A DNA stretch of 64,000 nt from Lateolabrax maculatus. Its lineage: Eukaryota; Chordata; Actinopteri; Acropomatiformes; Lateolabracidae. The stretch spans positions 13,942,001 through 14,006,000 of the forward strand of contig CM062218.1 of the NCBI GenBank assembly GCA_031216445.1. Reading direction: 5' to 3'. The notes under the pieces were generated by a model. That model was given only the letters and a program-made list of their open reading frames with translations. It ran no database searches and was not told the origin of the DNA. The translations under genes were made by a program, and so were the position numbers. Numbering within the stretch: position 1 is the stretch's first letter; every line of letters starts with the position of its first letter. Positions 26,046 to 38,082 of the stretch are shown here, piece after piece.

Positions 26046-26820
26046 TGCCAGGAACTGAAAAGTAGTTCAAAAACAATGACCCAGCCTTATTAATGTGAAT
26101 TTAATGTGTAACGCTAGCCTTGTTACCTGGTTAGTTACAGTGTAAATAGACAGCATTTAGCATAAAACTGAATGCAGAAATTGTTCAGCTGAAGTTGGGT
26201 ATGTGCAGCACAACATTCAGCTCAAGTGAATGCTTATTGTGATTACATTTTAAATAATTGATAGACACTTGACTAAATGGCCTAAGTGTGGTACATTCTA
26301 AAAAAATTGCTCTGACAGATACGTCCGGATGTTACCTGGCCGGCTACAGCGACAGTATTATACAGACTTGACGGTAAATTTGCTTTAAAAGAAGAATAAC
26401 TGCACTTAAACTTTACGTTCATAATGTGTTTGCTGTCTTCTGACAGGACATACCGTACAACAGGATGGCGTTTCGTTGCTCTCACTGGTCGTCACGCCCA
26501 TTGATAACTGTGATAACTTTGATTAATCAAAAATGAACAGAGAGGTTCCAGACTAGTACGTATTTTCAAAATACCAGGCTACACCATTTGAGGTCTGACT
26601 GGCAAGCTTTTAATTATGTCATCTTGTTGCGCCCTCTTCTGCAATGGTACAATGGTTTTCCAACTACTGAATTGGCTCCACCTACTACTGATCTCAATGA
26701 ACCAACTCCTAATAATCACATTACAATAGTGGATTTAAACAAACATTCATTCGCATTTTCTTTTGCAGATTTTTTTGAAATACGGTTACAATTTGTGATA
26801 CATTTGCATGGAAACTGCAG
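26046..26820. other. unassigned spacer between copies A and B
   Basis: No coding signature. The short ORF at 26588-26959 overlaps the start of the duplicated upstream flank and looks accidental. Confidence 0.4.
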
Positions 26821-26824
26821 GTTT

Positions 26825-27445
26825 CTGTGCAGCCTGTCCCAGTTCTGGCTTGGTTTCCTGCTAAATGTGTGTGTAGTGGTGGGAAAGGAATGTATTTGGT
26901 GTATGCAAGAACACAGTGTAACACCCTTAACACAGGCTACCGCAGGAAGCCTGGTGTAGGGTTGCCAACTTCCAATAGTAGAAATACAGAGCGGCTGTAG
27001 CTTGATAGTGGCTGTGTTGTTTTGTTGAAGAGTGTCTTGTTTAGTTATCATAACTGCTGTTTGATTGTGTGAGGGACGGATTAAACCTGATTAAACCCAA
27101 AATATTCACCGGAATGTACGAGTCTCTCCGGATTGCCTGCAGCTACCAACATCTCTGAAACTGCTCATTCTGCAAACAAACATGTCCCCATTTCAGATCA
27201 GTCATGCAAATGCGATGTTTAAAACACACTAACATAACTCGCTCCAAGCCCCATACAAAAAGCCACATTAGTCAACAATGCAGTGACAGTTCATTCAAAG
27301 CTTTGTACCTGGGAGTTTGTATATTCACCACACTGAAGCTCTGCGAAAGGAACTTTTGCCGTTTAATCAGCATTACTGGATAAACACTGGATATCTTGGA
27401 TAGTAGGAAACTTTAAACGTGTGGCTTCACAGAGTAGCTCTAAAC
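26825..27445 (+). repeat. upstream flank of copy B, duplicated at 30558-31159
   Basis: About 600 bases upstream of copy B are nearly repeated at 30558-31159, downstream of the same gene. Shared blocks include CCCAGTTCTGGCTTGGTTTC, TGCAAATGCGATGTTTAAAA and ACACTGGATATCTTGGATAG. The 27437-27546 part continues to the gene and resembles the copy A flank. Confidence 0.8.
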
Positions 27446-27546
27446 CATAAAATGACCCAGCTGAGTCAGCTCTGTGTACCTTTGCCTCTGACCCTTAGGC
27501 GTTAGGGTGTAACTAGTCCCTCTAGATCACAGAGATCACACCGCTC

Positions 27547-30092
27547 ATGTCTGTCATGGGAGAAACAATGTTTTCGTTCGTCGTCGTTTGTCTCGGTTTT
27601 TCTCTCCCGTCGGCCGCTCTTCAGACAGGGCCCGTCGCGGACTCGTACGTCGCTGCTGTGTACGAGCACAGCGTGATCATGAACCCGGAGCCTGATGTCC
27701 CCCTGTCCCGGCCCGCTGCCCTGCGACACATGCAGAAAAACCTGGATATCTACGAGGAGCAGGCTGCCCGGGCTGCTCAGCAGGTATGGTCGGGAAAGAG
27801 AGTTATAAACCGCGGTGAAGTTCTTTTTTTTAGTTGGATATTTAAACGAAATTCACTCCAGACCCAGCGGCGTCTTCTTACTCATTTCACGCAGTTTGAG
27901 CAGCAGGAGGACTTTTGGATAAATCACTGTTTAATTGACCCAAAACAATGTTTTTTCATGCTGACTTGGCAATATTAATGAAAGTTATTTTTTTTTAAAT
28001 GAAACTAAATTAATTTCTGCTCACTTATTTTGATTGCTAAGGTGTAATTTATTTATGTTACATATATATTTTATTACAAAAAAGAATAGATTTTTTTCCA
28101 ATAGCGTCCATGTAAAATGACTCAGTGACTCAAGTCAGTACCAGAAAGTATTAGTACACAGTCCACAGGACACAACTCTTCATATTGTGATAGCACGCTA
28201 GTTATGAAGGTGGCACTTTCTCTGTTCACCCACATAAAGACGTCCATTTAATGTAACAGAGTTCATGACTACAGTACAGTAATGAAACGTGTCTCCTGTC
28301 TCGTCTCTGTACTGTGCCCTCGTCCTCCCTTGGTCAGGGTGCCCAGATCCTGGTGTTTCCAGAGGATGGTATTCAGGGTTTCAACTTCACCCGTTCGTCC
28401 GTCTATAACTACCTAGAAACCATTCCTGACCCCCAGCAGGAGAGCTGGAACCCCTGCACAGAGCCGGACAAATACAACAACACTGAGGTGCACAATCATA
28501 CTTGTTGTTGTTTAACGGGCAGTCTGACATGACACACTGACATGGAGTCATCACTCATGCAACACCAGTCGGTGAATATAAGTCACATTTTAGTGTGGAT
28601 GTGTTTCACAGGTTCTCCAGCGGCTGAGCTGTATGGCCCGTAACCACAGCCTGTACCTGGTGGCCAACATGGTTGACCTGCAGCCCTGCCCCCTGAAAAC
28701 CGCCCCCTCCTCCTGTCCCCCTGATGGACGCTGGCAGTTCAACACCAACGTGGTTTTCAGGTGCAGTGGAGATCTTCAAATTGAAGTAGTTTAGCTGAAG
28801 TCCAGCAAGTGCACCAACACATCCTTTCCTAGTCCAAACTGTTCACAGTTTCTTCTTTCATACAGTTCAGACGGCCTGCTGGTGGCGCGTTACCACAAAC
28901 AGAATCTCTTCTTGGAGCCGTACCTTGACGCTTCGCCGCAACCTGAGATCATAACGTTTGATACACCTTTTGCTGGGAGGTTTGGCCTCATGATCTGCTT
29001 CGACATCCTGTTCCACGAGCCCACTGTTACCTTGCTGGAGAAGGTAGAAAAACTGCAGCACTCAAATTCTTGTGTATTGTGGTCTTCTCCTTTCCTAACA
29101 TCCGCCTCTCCTTGGACCCCTTTTAGGGTGTGCGTCAACTGATCTTCACAACAGGTTGGATCAACAGGCTCCCCCTACTGGACTCTGTCCAGTTACAGCA
29201 GTCGTTCAGCTTGGGTGCCAGTGTCACCCTGCTAGCCGCCAACCTTCGTCACGATGAAATGAAGATGACAGGAAGTGGTATCTACACCCCTTTTTCTGCC
29301 ACTTACCACCACGCCCAGAGAGGAGACCCAGAGGAGGGCAAGCTGCTGGTGGCCAGGGTGCCTGTCTTAGACCCACAGTGGGTGGAGCGGAGCGTGGCTA
29401 CGAAGCTCCAGACTCGGGTGTCCAATGGAGCTTTTTTGATTTCTCTCTTGAAACTGCTGGTCACAGCAAACTCTGGTGTTTGTCAGCAAGAGAGCTGTTT
29501 TGAATCGCCTCCTGAAACTCCTCCTTCAGTCCCACCCCCCTCCACCACCTTCATCTCATCCATGATGTACGATCCATTTACATTTGTCCTCTTAACAGAG
29601 GCAGTGGGCGAAGTGAACGTGTGTGATGGCACCTTTTGCTGTCACCTGCAGTACCGGCGGTTACCACAGGACAGCAGTAAAGAGCTCTACGCATTGGGAG
29701 CATTTGCTGGAACACACACTGAGAACGGAAGATTCGCCCTGCAGGTATGAATGAGAAGAATTTTGGATTTAAAACTGCTTCATGAGGCTCTTGTGACATT
29801 TATCATGTTTCTGTTGCAGGTGTGTGCACTAGTCCGCTGTGCAGGGTTGGACGTCAGTTCATGTGGACAGGAAGTGGAAGAGGCTGAGTCTAAAATGGAC
29901 TTCCTGTTGGAGGGGACGTTTGGGACCAGATATGTGTACCCATCTGTTTTGGCTAGCAAGTACGTCCTAGAGCAGCCAAAGCATCTGGAAAAAGGTTCAG
30001 ATGGCAGAGTGACCATGAAACACTCAAACATGACTGCTGGGCTGGTCACTGCCTGTCTGTTCGGACGAATGTATCACCTGGACAATGCATAA
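27547..30092 (+). CDS. btd: biotinidase/vanin-family amidohydrolase, copy B
   Basis: Same six-exon structure as copy A: 27547-27783, 28338-28487, 28612-28760, 28866-29043, 29127-29744, 29820-30092. I prefer the third in-frame ATG at 27568, which starts a clean signal peptide (MFSFVVVCLGFSLPSAAL) and gives 527 residues; two ATGs lie just upstream. In that numbering the triad is Glu81 (VFPED), Lys183 (RYHKQN) and Cys216 (ICFDILF), close to VNN1 Glu79/Lys178/Cys211. Exons 2, 3 and 6 and most of exon 5 are nearly identical to copy A. Differences cluster after the catalytic Lys (FLEPYLDAS) and at the exon 5 start (GWINRLPLLDSVQLQQ). No GPI tail, so secretion is expected. Confidence 0.87.
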
Positions 30093-30133
30093 ACAGGTTT
30101 GATATAGATGTGTGTATGAATTACTATACATTT

Positions 30134-30139
30134 AATAAA
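30134..30139 (+). terminator. btd: polyadenylation signal AATAAA, copy B
   Basis: Same position relative to the stop codon as the AATAAA after copy A, within the shared 3' flank. Confidence 0.6.
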
Positions 30140-30557
30140 AACGGATGTTAAAAAATGAATGTTCTGACCAAGATTGATGACAATTTAGCTGTTGTACATT
30201 TGTATTCTGTCGTATACAAAAAAAATCAATTAATTAAATCAATCAAAAACAAATCTTGTTATTCATTCATTACTTAATCTTTGCAAATATTGCAATAACT
30301 AGCTCTCATCCTCTGCCTGAAAGTTACTTGTTCCTAAAAGGCTATTTATTTATTTTTCTCTCTGTCTCTCCCACACACATAAACATGTGCACAAACACAT
30401 GATCTCTCGTCTAACACAAACACACACGCACACACACTTTCCACGGTTAGTAACATACCAGGTTCACCCATATCCAGTCTATGATTTCACTCAGCTGCCG
30501 ATAGTCGTCCCTGCGGCAGGCAGCGGCTCTATTTTCTGCCGGCCCCGGGCGGCTTTA

Positions 30558-31159
30558 TGTGCAGCCTGTCCCAGTTCTGGCTTGGTTTCCTGCTAAATGT
30601 GTGTGTAGTGGTGGGAAAGGAATGTATTTGGTGACTGCAAGAACACAGTGTAACACCTTTAACACAGGCTACCGCAGGAAGCCTGGTGTAGGGTTGCCAA
30701 CTTCCAATAGTAGTAATACAGAGCGGCTGCAGCTTGATAGTGGCTGTGTTGTTTTGTTGAAGAGTGGCTTGTTTAGTTAAAGTAACTGGTGTCTTAATGT
30801 TTGAGGGACGGATAAAACCCAAATATTTACCGGAATGTACGAGTCTCTCCGGATTGCCTGCAGCTACCAACAGCTCTGAAACTGCTCATTCTGCAAACAA
30901 ACATGTCCCCATTTCAGATCAGTCATGCAAATGCGATGTTTAAAACACACTAACATAACTCGCTCCAAGCCCCATACAAAAAGCCACATTAGTCAACAAT
31001 GCAGTGACAGTTTATTCAAAGCTTTGTACCTGAGAGTTTGTATTTTCACCACACTGAAGCTCTGCGAAAAATAACTTTTGCCGTTTAATCAGCATTACTG
31101 GATAAACACTGGATATCTTGGATAGTAGGAAACTTTAAACATGTGGCTTCACAGAGTAG
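30558..31159 (+). repeat. orphaned second copy of the upstream flank
   Basis: Matches 26825-27437, the region upstream of copy B. The match stops at CACAGAGTAG (31150-31159), where the B flank would continue for about 110 bases to the start codon. Here unrelated sequence follows, and copy C starts 3.5 kb later. The simplest reading is that this was once the upstream region of copy C, separated by insertions. Confidence 0.75.
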
Positions 31160-31765
31160 GCTATATGTGACACCACTGATGCTGATGTACCTCAAAAAAA
31201 TGTATCCACTGAGTTACAGACGTCTCTTTCTCAATGTTAGTCAATGGAAAAAAATCTTTTTGGGCCCAATGGCATCACGTGACGGACCCGGAAGTTGTAA
31301 TTCCACCGTTTGGCCGCTATGTCAAATTGGCTTCAAAGTGTGGCGCACTTCCTGGGGGCTTGGGGGAGACCAATAGTTCCAAACACTGTATAGTTCCAGC
31401 ATTGGAGCCCATTCATTTTCAGTGTTACCCAAGCACGATCGCTGGTAAATTGATGAAATTACTACATTTATTGACATTTTAACGCATTAGCGGACCTCTT
31501 ATGAATCTAGTCAATAATGGTATTTTATGTAACCACCTTTAGTAAATGTTTATCGTAAGATAATAAACTCGTTAGACTCTAAATGCTGTTAGACATCATT
31601 GTGTTGTGCAGCATGGTGTTCGTTGGCATACAAAGTTTATCTTTGATTATCGGATTTATTATTACAGTTAGCAACACTTAATTTCGAACGTATTAGTACA
31701 TGTGATTACAATGCATAGTAGCTAGCTCAACTAGATGACATAAACATTACACACATCGTTTATTA
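31160..31765. other. unassigned sequence, probably repeat-derived
   Basis: Contains a short GC-richer block (31260-31385) resembling low-copy fish repeats and otherwise AT-rich DNA. No coding region supported. Confidence 0.3.
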
Positions 31766-31769
31766 GGCA

Positions 31770-32735
31770 AAAGTAAATTTTTATTTGTATAGAGCCAAAT
31801 CATAAAAGTTTTCTCAAGACGCTTTTCACATAGAGTAGGTCTAGACCATACTCTTTAAAATATTATTTACAGAGACCCAGCAGTTCCCACCATGAGCAAG
31901 CACTTGGTGACTGTTAAATCCCAAGTCTCCACCTCACCTGTCTCCTCCTCACCTGTTCCATCACTGCCACACCTACTCGAGCCACTCCCTCAAACCTTAT
32001 ATAACCCGGCCCTTTAGCCCTTTGACCCCCTCTTTCCCTCCAAACATTCAGGTGAACAAAGGGAGGCTGGATGTGAGTTTTATGGTGTTTACTTTCCTAA
32101 TAATTCATTTGGTTGATATATTATTTGAAGAGTTACTGATTGTTTGTGTTTCATTATAGTTTAACCCTTTGACCTTAAGGGAGTGGATGCATTAATGATG
32201 TAAGTGAAGAATAACCTAATTTCTGATTATATGTTCGGTAATGTTTCGAATGTAATATTTCCTTTACTATTTTGCATATAGACAAAATCATCCACCTTTA
32301 CCATCCATCACCAACCAACTGTTAACTTCACCAAAATAAAAGATTGGAACTTGGAACGCTGTCTGGATCCTGTGTTTAAACGAGCACCCAATATCTGATG
32401 TTCAGTGAATCAATGACATCCCGGATATTATAAGTACAGTTTTATCAGTGACAGTGGAAGGAAAAACTCCCTTTTAACAGGTAGAAACCTCGAGCAGAAC
32501 CAGGCTCTGGGTGGGCGGCCATCTGCCTCGACCGTGTTTAGTTGTGAGACGGGGAAAGGGGAGAAAGAGCAGACAGACAAAAAATCATACTAATAATAAT
32601 AACTGTAGCAGTGAGTGTGGAGCAGGAACATGGGGGCAGTCACAGATCCAGACTCTACAGCTCCAGAGGCAGAAACACCTGCAGAAAGAGAGAAGGCAAA
32701 AAAGCACAAACCTAGGGGAAAATATGTTGCGTTAG
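31770..32735. repeat. dispersed fish repeat interrupted by a solo LTR
   Basis: The two arms, 31770-31911 and 32448-32735, read as one continuous repeat when the LTR is removed: CACTTGGTGAC joins CAGTGGAAGGAAAAACTCCC and runs on to AACCAGGCTCTGGG. I recognise this arrangement as a common fish dispersed repeat but cannot name the family with certainty. Confidence 0.65.
31912..32447 (+). mobile_element. solo LTR, 536 bp, with 5-bp target duplication
   Basis: It begins TGTTAAA and ends TTTATCA, forming a TG...CA pair with imperfect inverted ends. The 5-bp sequence GTGAC flanks it on both sides (31907-31911 and 32448-32452). Inside are a TATA-like TTATATAA (31998-32003) and an AATAAA (near 32335), in promoter-then-polyA order for the plus strand. 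No internal retroviral-type coding region is present, so it is a solo LTR left by recombination. Confidence 0.85.
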
Positions 32736-32966
32736 TAACAGACTTTAATGGCTATTAAATGTTCAGTGTTGATGGACAGGCTGGTGGAGCGATGGAAATG
32801 CTGTAGTATTAAATGATAATAATAATGTTGCACCTAATACTGTAAATGCATAATTCTTATTATGTGATAAAGCAACTTACCATCTGTGTAGGAGCGATGG
32901 ACAGGCAAGTTGAGCGATGACCAGGTTGGTGGTATTAAATAAGGTTATTGTCCGAAAGTACTCACA

Positions 32967-33691
32967 TTATTCTATTTGTTTTTTTAATTCGTCCCTCAAG
33001 TCTTTCTCACTGGCTCCTGGCTCACTTGGACCCTGCACATTGATTCCTGGCTCATTTACTCCTGGTAGGCCACTCTCAATCTCCTCACAGTCTTCAGCCT
33101 CCTTGTCCTCTCTTCCCTCACTTTCCCTTCTCTGACTTTCCTCAATTCCTCCCTCAATATCTGAAATGATGACACGGCATTGTTAATGTTACAGGGAGGG
33201 TTTGTAGGCTAGTCGTTGAAATTAGAAATATTATATAAATTATGACTTCACATTATTCATACCAAAGTTCATATTGGGACAATATGTGTGGTCAATGGCC
33301 ACTGCATGAACATGTACTGCAAGTTTTGGGGTTGTTCTCACAGCAGGACCCTTCCTTCTCTTTGGCTCAGGGCGATGCACAAATACAGTTGGAACGGCAT
33401 CAGCCCTTAATTTCAGTTGGCCTTTTTTTGTCCTGGTGAACTGCTCTCCCTCAAAATGTGCCTGTAGAAAAGTTTAATTTCCACACACAGACATGACCCC
33501 TTAATTGTCAATGTGGAGTATAAACATAACTTACCACACACAGTTTTCTGTTATTGACATTTCCAGTTCAGGTTGCTTCTGCTGACTTGGGCCAACCATT
33601 TTTTTCTCCGGTCAGTATCTTTTGGGAAGCCATACATCCGGATCCCTTTCTCAGACCAATTGGTGCATCCAAATGCTGCACAGCCAACCAT
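32967..33691 (-). pseudogene. three-exon THAP-domain gene with one frameshift
   Basis: Minus-strand exons: 33691-33535, 33461-33263, 33160-32967. Exon 1 starts MVGCAAFGCTNW and has the FPKD motif (YGFPKDTDRRKKW). The THAP C2CH zinc ligands continue as KLCVAHFE across the exon 1-2 junction, followed by LRADAVPTVF. Exon 3 is an acidic Glu/Gly-rich tail that ends with a stop. Splice sites are canonical and exons 2 and 3 join in frame. Exon 1 is one base too long: after SNLNW the frame must shift, otherwise a TAA comes two codons after TGT. Total length is 550 nt, one more than a multiple of three. THAP domains bind DNA and occur in P-element-type transposases and in host genes. It could be a young pseudogene, an element accessory gene, or a sequencing error. 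Confidence 0.7.
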
Positions 33692-34460
33692 TGTAAGATA
33701 TCGACCTATAAAAGTTAGATGTTATAATTACTATATTATTTGTATATATATATATATATTACTATATGATTGTATACATTCCTGTAGACTCAAGTCGAGG
33801 TTTGCCCTGTATGGGTGGGGGAAAAGACTGGACCTTTACCCTATCACTGGACATATTATATAATAAAATGTTTTGTTGAAAACAATTGGTTGCCTTGTAT
33901 ATTTTGTACTATTCAACCAAACTTCTTTCTTTGCTTAAATTGAGCAGTTGCTGCACGATTGATGTTCACATTGTGCGCTTGTTTATGTGAATGTATAAAC
34001 ATAAGATAATATTATGATGGGACTAATTATGACCATATAAGCATGAGTAAAATATGAATGCATTCACTGTAAATGTAGTCATTTACAGTAAATGCATTCA
34101 TATTTTTCTTAACTGTTCCCTATGTTAAGGGAACAGTCCCCCTTCCCACAGAAAAACGGATTAATGCTGTCTGTCTACCACTCCCTAGAAATGCTATTAT
34201 ATACATTGAAAATAAGTGTCCTCAATATTATTATATTATTATATTATCATATTGTAGTGCCATAACTTCAACAGGCTAAATGTAAAGTAAGTATCATAGC
34301 CATTTCTAGGTCTGCTTTAGGATATTGCTGCCTTGTGGTATAAAGTAAGTAACATAATCCAAACAAATGGAAGTAATAAAGTAAATTAGACATATAATGA
34401 TGGAAAACAACAGTAATCAATGGACATTATACGTTAATATTTACCGAAAATTGCTGTAAA
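33692..34460. other. AT-rich spacer before copy C
   Basis: Contains a (TA)n tract near 33743-33758 and runs of TATTA near 34229-34250. There is a perfect-looking palindrome where ATGAATGCATTC...GTAAATG and its reverse meet (about 34050-34105). No gene seen. Confidence 0.4.
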
Positions 34461-34500
34461 TATGTTCAGTGCCGCTTTCTCCCGCCGGAAACCATCGAAA

Positions 34501-34644
34501 CCAGGTGAAAGCCACGTGAACCACGTGATCAGGGGGGGGGGCGACATCAGAGAGTGTCGCAACTCTCTCTACACGTCGCTGTGTGTCACCAGCCCGTCGA
34601 GATCCCAGAGATCCCAGCGCTCATGTCTGCCGTGGAAAGAAACA
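34501..34644 (+). promoter_or_regulatory. upstream region of copy C with two CACGTG boxes
   Basis: Two CACGTG E-boxes at 34513-34518 and 34522-34527 lie about 120 bases upstream of the copy C start, beside a G-run (34531-34540). Similarity to the copy B flank is visible only from about 34580 (GTCGAGATCCCAGAGATC versus the B sequence) to the start codon. Confidence 0.4.
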
Positions 34645-37600
34645 ATGTTTCCGTTCGTCGTCGTTTGTCTCGGTTTTTCTCTCCCGTCGGCCGCTCTTCA
34701 GACAGGGCCCGTCGCGGACTCGTACGTCGCTGCTGTGTACGAGCACAGCGTGATCATGAACCCGGAGCCTGATGTCCCCCTGTCCCGGCCCGCTGCCCTG
34801 CAACACATGCAGAAAAACCTGGATATCTACGAGGAGCAGGCTGCCCGGGCTGCTCAGCAGGTATGGTCGGGAAAGAGAGTTATAAACCGCGGATATTTAA
34901 ACGAAATTCACTCCGGACCCAGCGGCGTCTTCTTACTCATTTCACGCAGTTTGAGCAGCAGGAGGACTTTTGGATAAATCACTGTTTAATTGACCCAAAA
35001 CAATGTTTCTTCATGCTGACTTGGCAATATTAATGAAAGTGTTTTTTTAAATTTTTTTAAATGAAACTAAATTAATTTCTGCTCACTTATTTTAATTACT
35101 AAGGTGTAATGTATTTATGTTACATATATATTTTTATTTAGAAAAAAAAAAGGATAGATTTTTTTCCAATAGCGTCCATGTAAAATGACTCAGTGACTCA
35201 AGTCAGTACCAGAAAGTATTAGTACACAGTCCACAGGACACAACTCTTCATATTGGATTGTAGTGCTTCTTTTTCTGGAAAATTCTTTTTTTCCCCCCAA
35301 CAGCTTCCATGTAGTGTGAAGCAGTGACCTCAAATCAATACCAACACCTATCATTAAACTGGACAAATACGACACAGGTATACTACAACTGCAGTTCTGT
35401 TTCACAGGTGCAGTTTAAAGCAATCTCTCCTCTTAGCATGTATTTTGCTTGTCTAAATCATTGTCGATTTTTAGGGTGAAATACCTCACTAAAGCGCATG
35501 ACTTTAAAACATTTTAATCCACTGATTTTTTCGAGAAATGTATAGAGAGCCTTGCATCCATCAAATGTGCATTGCTCTGAAGCACGGAAAATGTATAGGT
35601 CTAATTTTGTTTTATGGCTATACCTCACGTTCACATGCTGGTGCTTGAAAACAAGTGAAGCCTATAACATGTCCTCTTTTTAAAAATATGAAAAAAATAT
35701 ATGCTGTACAGATTGTAAAGCCCACTGGGGCAAATTGTGATTTGTGATTTTGTGCTATATGAATACATTTGACTTGACCTTAATGTAATCTATCAAAAAT
35801 TAACATTTTTCTTTAATATAGTCAAGACAGCATGAAAAAGCATTGTTTTTGTTTCAATTAAACAGTAGTTTATTGGTGGTCCCTAAGTCGGCCTCCAGCG
35901 GTTAAGCGTGAGGTTCTGGGAGGTGAGTTAATTTAATGTTACAGAGTTCATGACTACAGTACAGTAATGAAACATGCCTCCTGTCTCTATACTCTGTACT
36001 CTGCCCTCATCCTCCCTTGGTCAGGGTGCCCAGATCCTGGTGTTTCCAGAGGATGGTATTCAGGGTTTCAACTTCACCCGTTCGTCCATCTATAACTACC
36101 TAGAAACCATTCCTGACCCCCAGCAGGAGAGCTGGAACCCCTGCACAGAGCCGGACAAATACAACAACACTGAGGTGCACAATCATACTTTTAGATTTGT
36201 TGTTGTTTTTGAACGGTCATTTTGACATGACACACTGACATGGAGTCATCACTCATGCAACACCAGTCTGTGAATATAAGTCACATTTTAGTGTGGATGT
36301 GTTTCACAGGTTCTCCAGCGGCTGAGCTGTATGGCCCGTAACCACAGCCTCTACCTGGTGGCCAACATGGCTGACCTGCAGCCCTGCCCCCTGAAAACCG
36401 CCCCCTCCTCCTCCTGTCCCCCTGATGGACGCTGGCAGTTCAACACCAACGTGGTTTTCAGGTGCAGTGGAGACCTTAAAATTGAAGTAGTTTAGCTGAA
36501 GTCCAGCAAGTGCACCAACACATCCTTTCCTAGTCCAAACTGTTCAGTGTCTTCTTTCATACAGTTCAGACGGCCTGCTGGTGGCGCGTTACCACAAACA
36601 GAATCTCTACTTTGAGGCGGCCTTTGATACTCCGCCGCAACCTGAGATCATAACGTTTGATACACCTTTTGCTGGGAGGTTTGGCCTCATGATCTGCTTC
36701 GACATCCTGTTCCACGAGCCCACAGTTACCTTGCTGGAGAAGGTAGAAAAACTGCAGCACTCAAAGTATGTACCCAACTCTACATTCCTGTTTGGTCTTC
36801 TCTTTTCCTAACATCCGTTTCTCCTTGGACCCTTTTTAGGGTGTGCGTCAGCTGATCTTCCCAACAGCCTGGATGAACCAACTCCCCTTATTGGACACGA
36901 TCCAGTTCCAGCAGGCGGTCAGCTTGGGTGCCAACATCACCCTGCTAACGGCAAACATTCGTAATGACCGACTGATCATGACAGGAAGTGGTATCTACAC
37001 CCCTTTTTCTGCCACTTACCACCACGCCCAGAGAGGAGACCCAGAGGAGGGCAAGCTGCTGGTGGCCAGGGTGCCTGTCTTAGACCCACAGTGGGTGGAG
37101 CGGAGCGTCACCACGCTGAAGGGGGTAGTTAGGGCAGAATGCACATCATCTACAGAGTCTGAATTCTGTCAGCAAGACAGCTGTTTTGATTCACCTCCTG
37201 AAACTCCTCCTTCAGTCCCACCCCCCTCCACCACCTTCATCTCATCCATGATGTACGATCCATTTACATTTGTCCTCTTAACAGAGGCAGTGGGCGAAGT
37301 GAACGTGTGTGATGGCACCTTTTGCTGTCACCTGCAGTACCGGCAATTTCCACAGGACAGCAGTAAAGAGCTCTACGCATTGGGAGCATTTGCTGGAACA
37401 CACACCGTGAACGGAAGATTCGCCCTGCAGGTATGAATGAGAAGAATTTTGGATTTAAAACTGCTTCATCAGGCTCTTGTGACATTTATCATATTTCTGT
37501 TGCAGGTGTGTGCACTAGTCCGCTGTGCAGGGTTGGACGTCAGTTCATGTGGACAGGAAGTGGAAGAGGCTGAGTCTAAAATGGACTTCCTGTTGGAGGG

Positions 37601-37778
37601 GACGTTTGGGACCAGATATGTGTACCCATCTGTTTTGGCTAGCAAGTTCGTCCTAGAGCAGCCAAAGCATCTGGAAAAAGGTTCAGATGGCAGAGTGACC
37701 ATGAAACACTCAAACATGACTGCTGGGCTGGTCACTGCCTGTCTGTACGGACGAATGTATCACCTGGACAATGAATAA
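34645..37778 (+). CDS. btd: biotinidase/vanin-family amidohydrolase, copy C
   Basis: Six exons: 34645-34860, 36025-36174, 36310-36461, 36565-36742, 36840-37430, 37506-37778, for 519 residues. The signal peptide (MFPFVVVCLGFSLPSAAL) is nearly that of copy B. The triad is intact: VFPED, RYHKQN and ICFDILF. Exon 3 has one extra Ser codon (PSSSCPP). Exon 5 is 27 bases shorter than in A and B because it lacks their duplicated segment and instead reads LKGVVRAECTSSTESEF. Its start is also divergent (AWMNQLPLLDTIQFQQAV and ANIRNDRLIMTGSG). Intron 1 is longer than in B, owing to extra sequence at 35250-35935. No GPI tail. Candidate AATAAA at 37822-37827. Confidence 0.87.
35690..35800 (+). repeat. dispersed LINE-type 3' tail in copy C intron 1
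   Basis: TTGTAAAGCCCACTGGGGC followed by AAATTGTGATTTGTGATTT and GTGCTATATGAATA resembles a very common fish dispersed repeat tail. It lies within the part of the intron that copy B lacks, so its insertion may explain part of the length difference. Confidence 0.5.
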
Positions 37779-38045
37779 ACTGCTTGTGTTTGTCAGGACC
37801 AACCGATCGAACACATTTAAAAATAAAAAAAACTGATGACCAAGACTGATGACAATTCAGCTGTTATACATTTGTCTTCTGTCATATGGACACAGCAATA
37901 AATCAAAAACAAATCTCTTTATTCATTCATTACTTAATCTTTACAAACATTGCACAAAGTAGCTTTCATCCTCTGCTTGAAAGTTGCTTGTTCCTAGAAA
38001 GGCAATATTTATTTATTTCTCTCTCTTATACACACACACACACAC

Positions 38046-38082
<37 letters not shown>

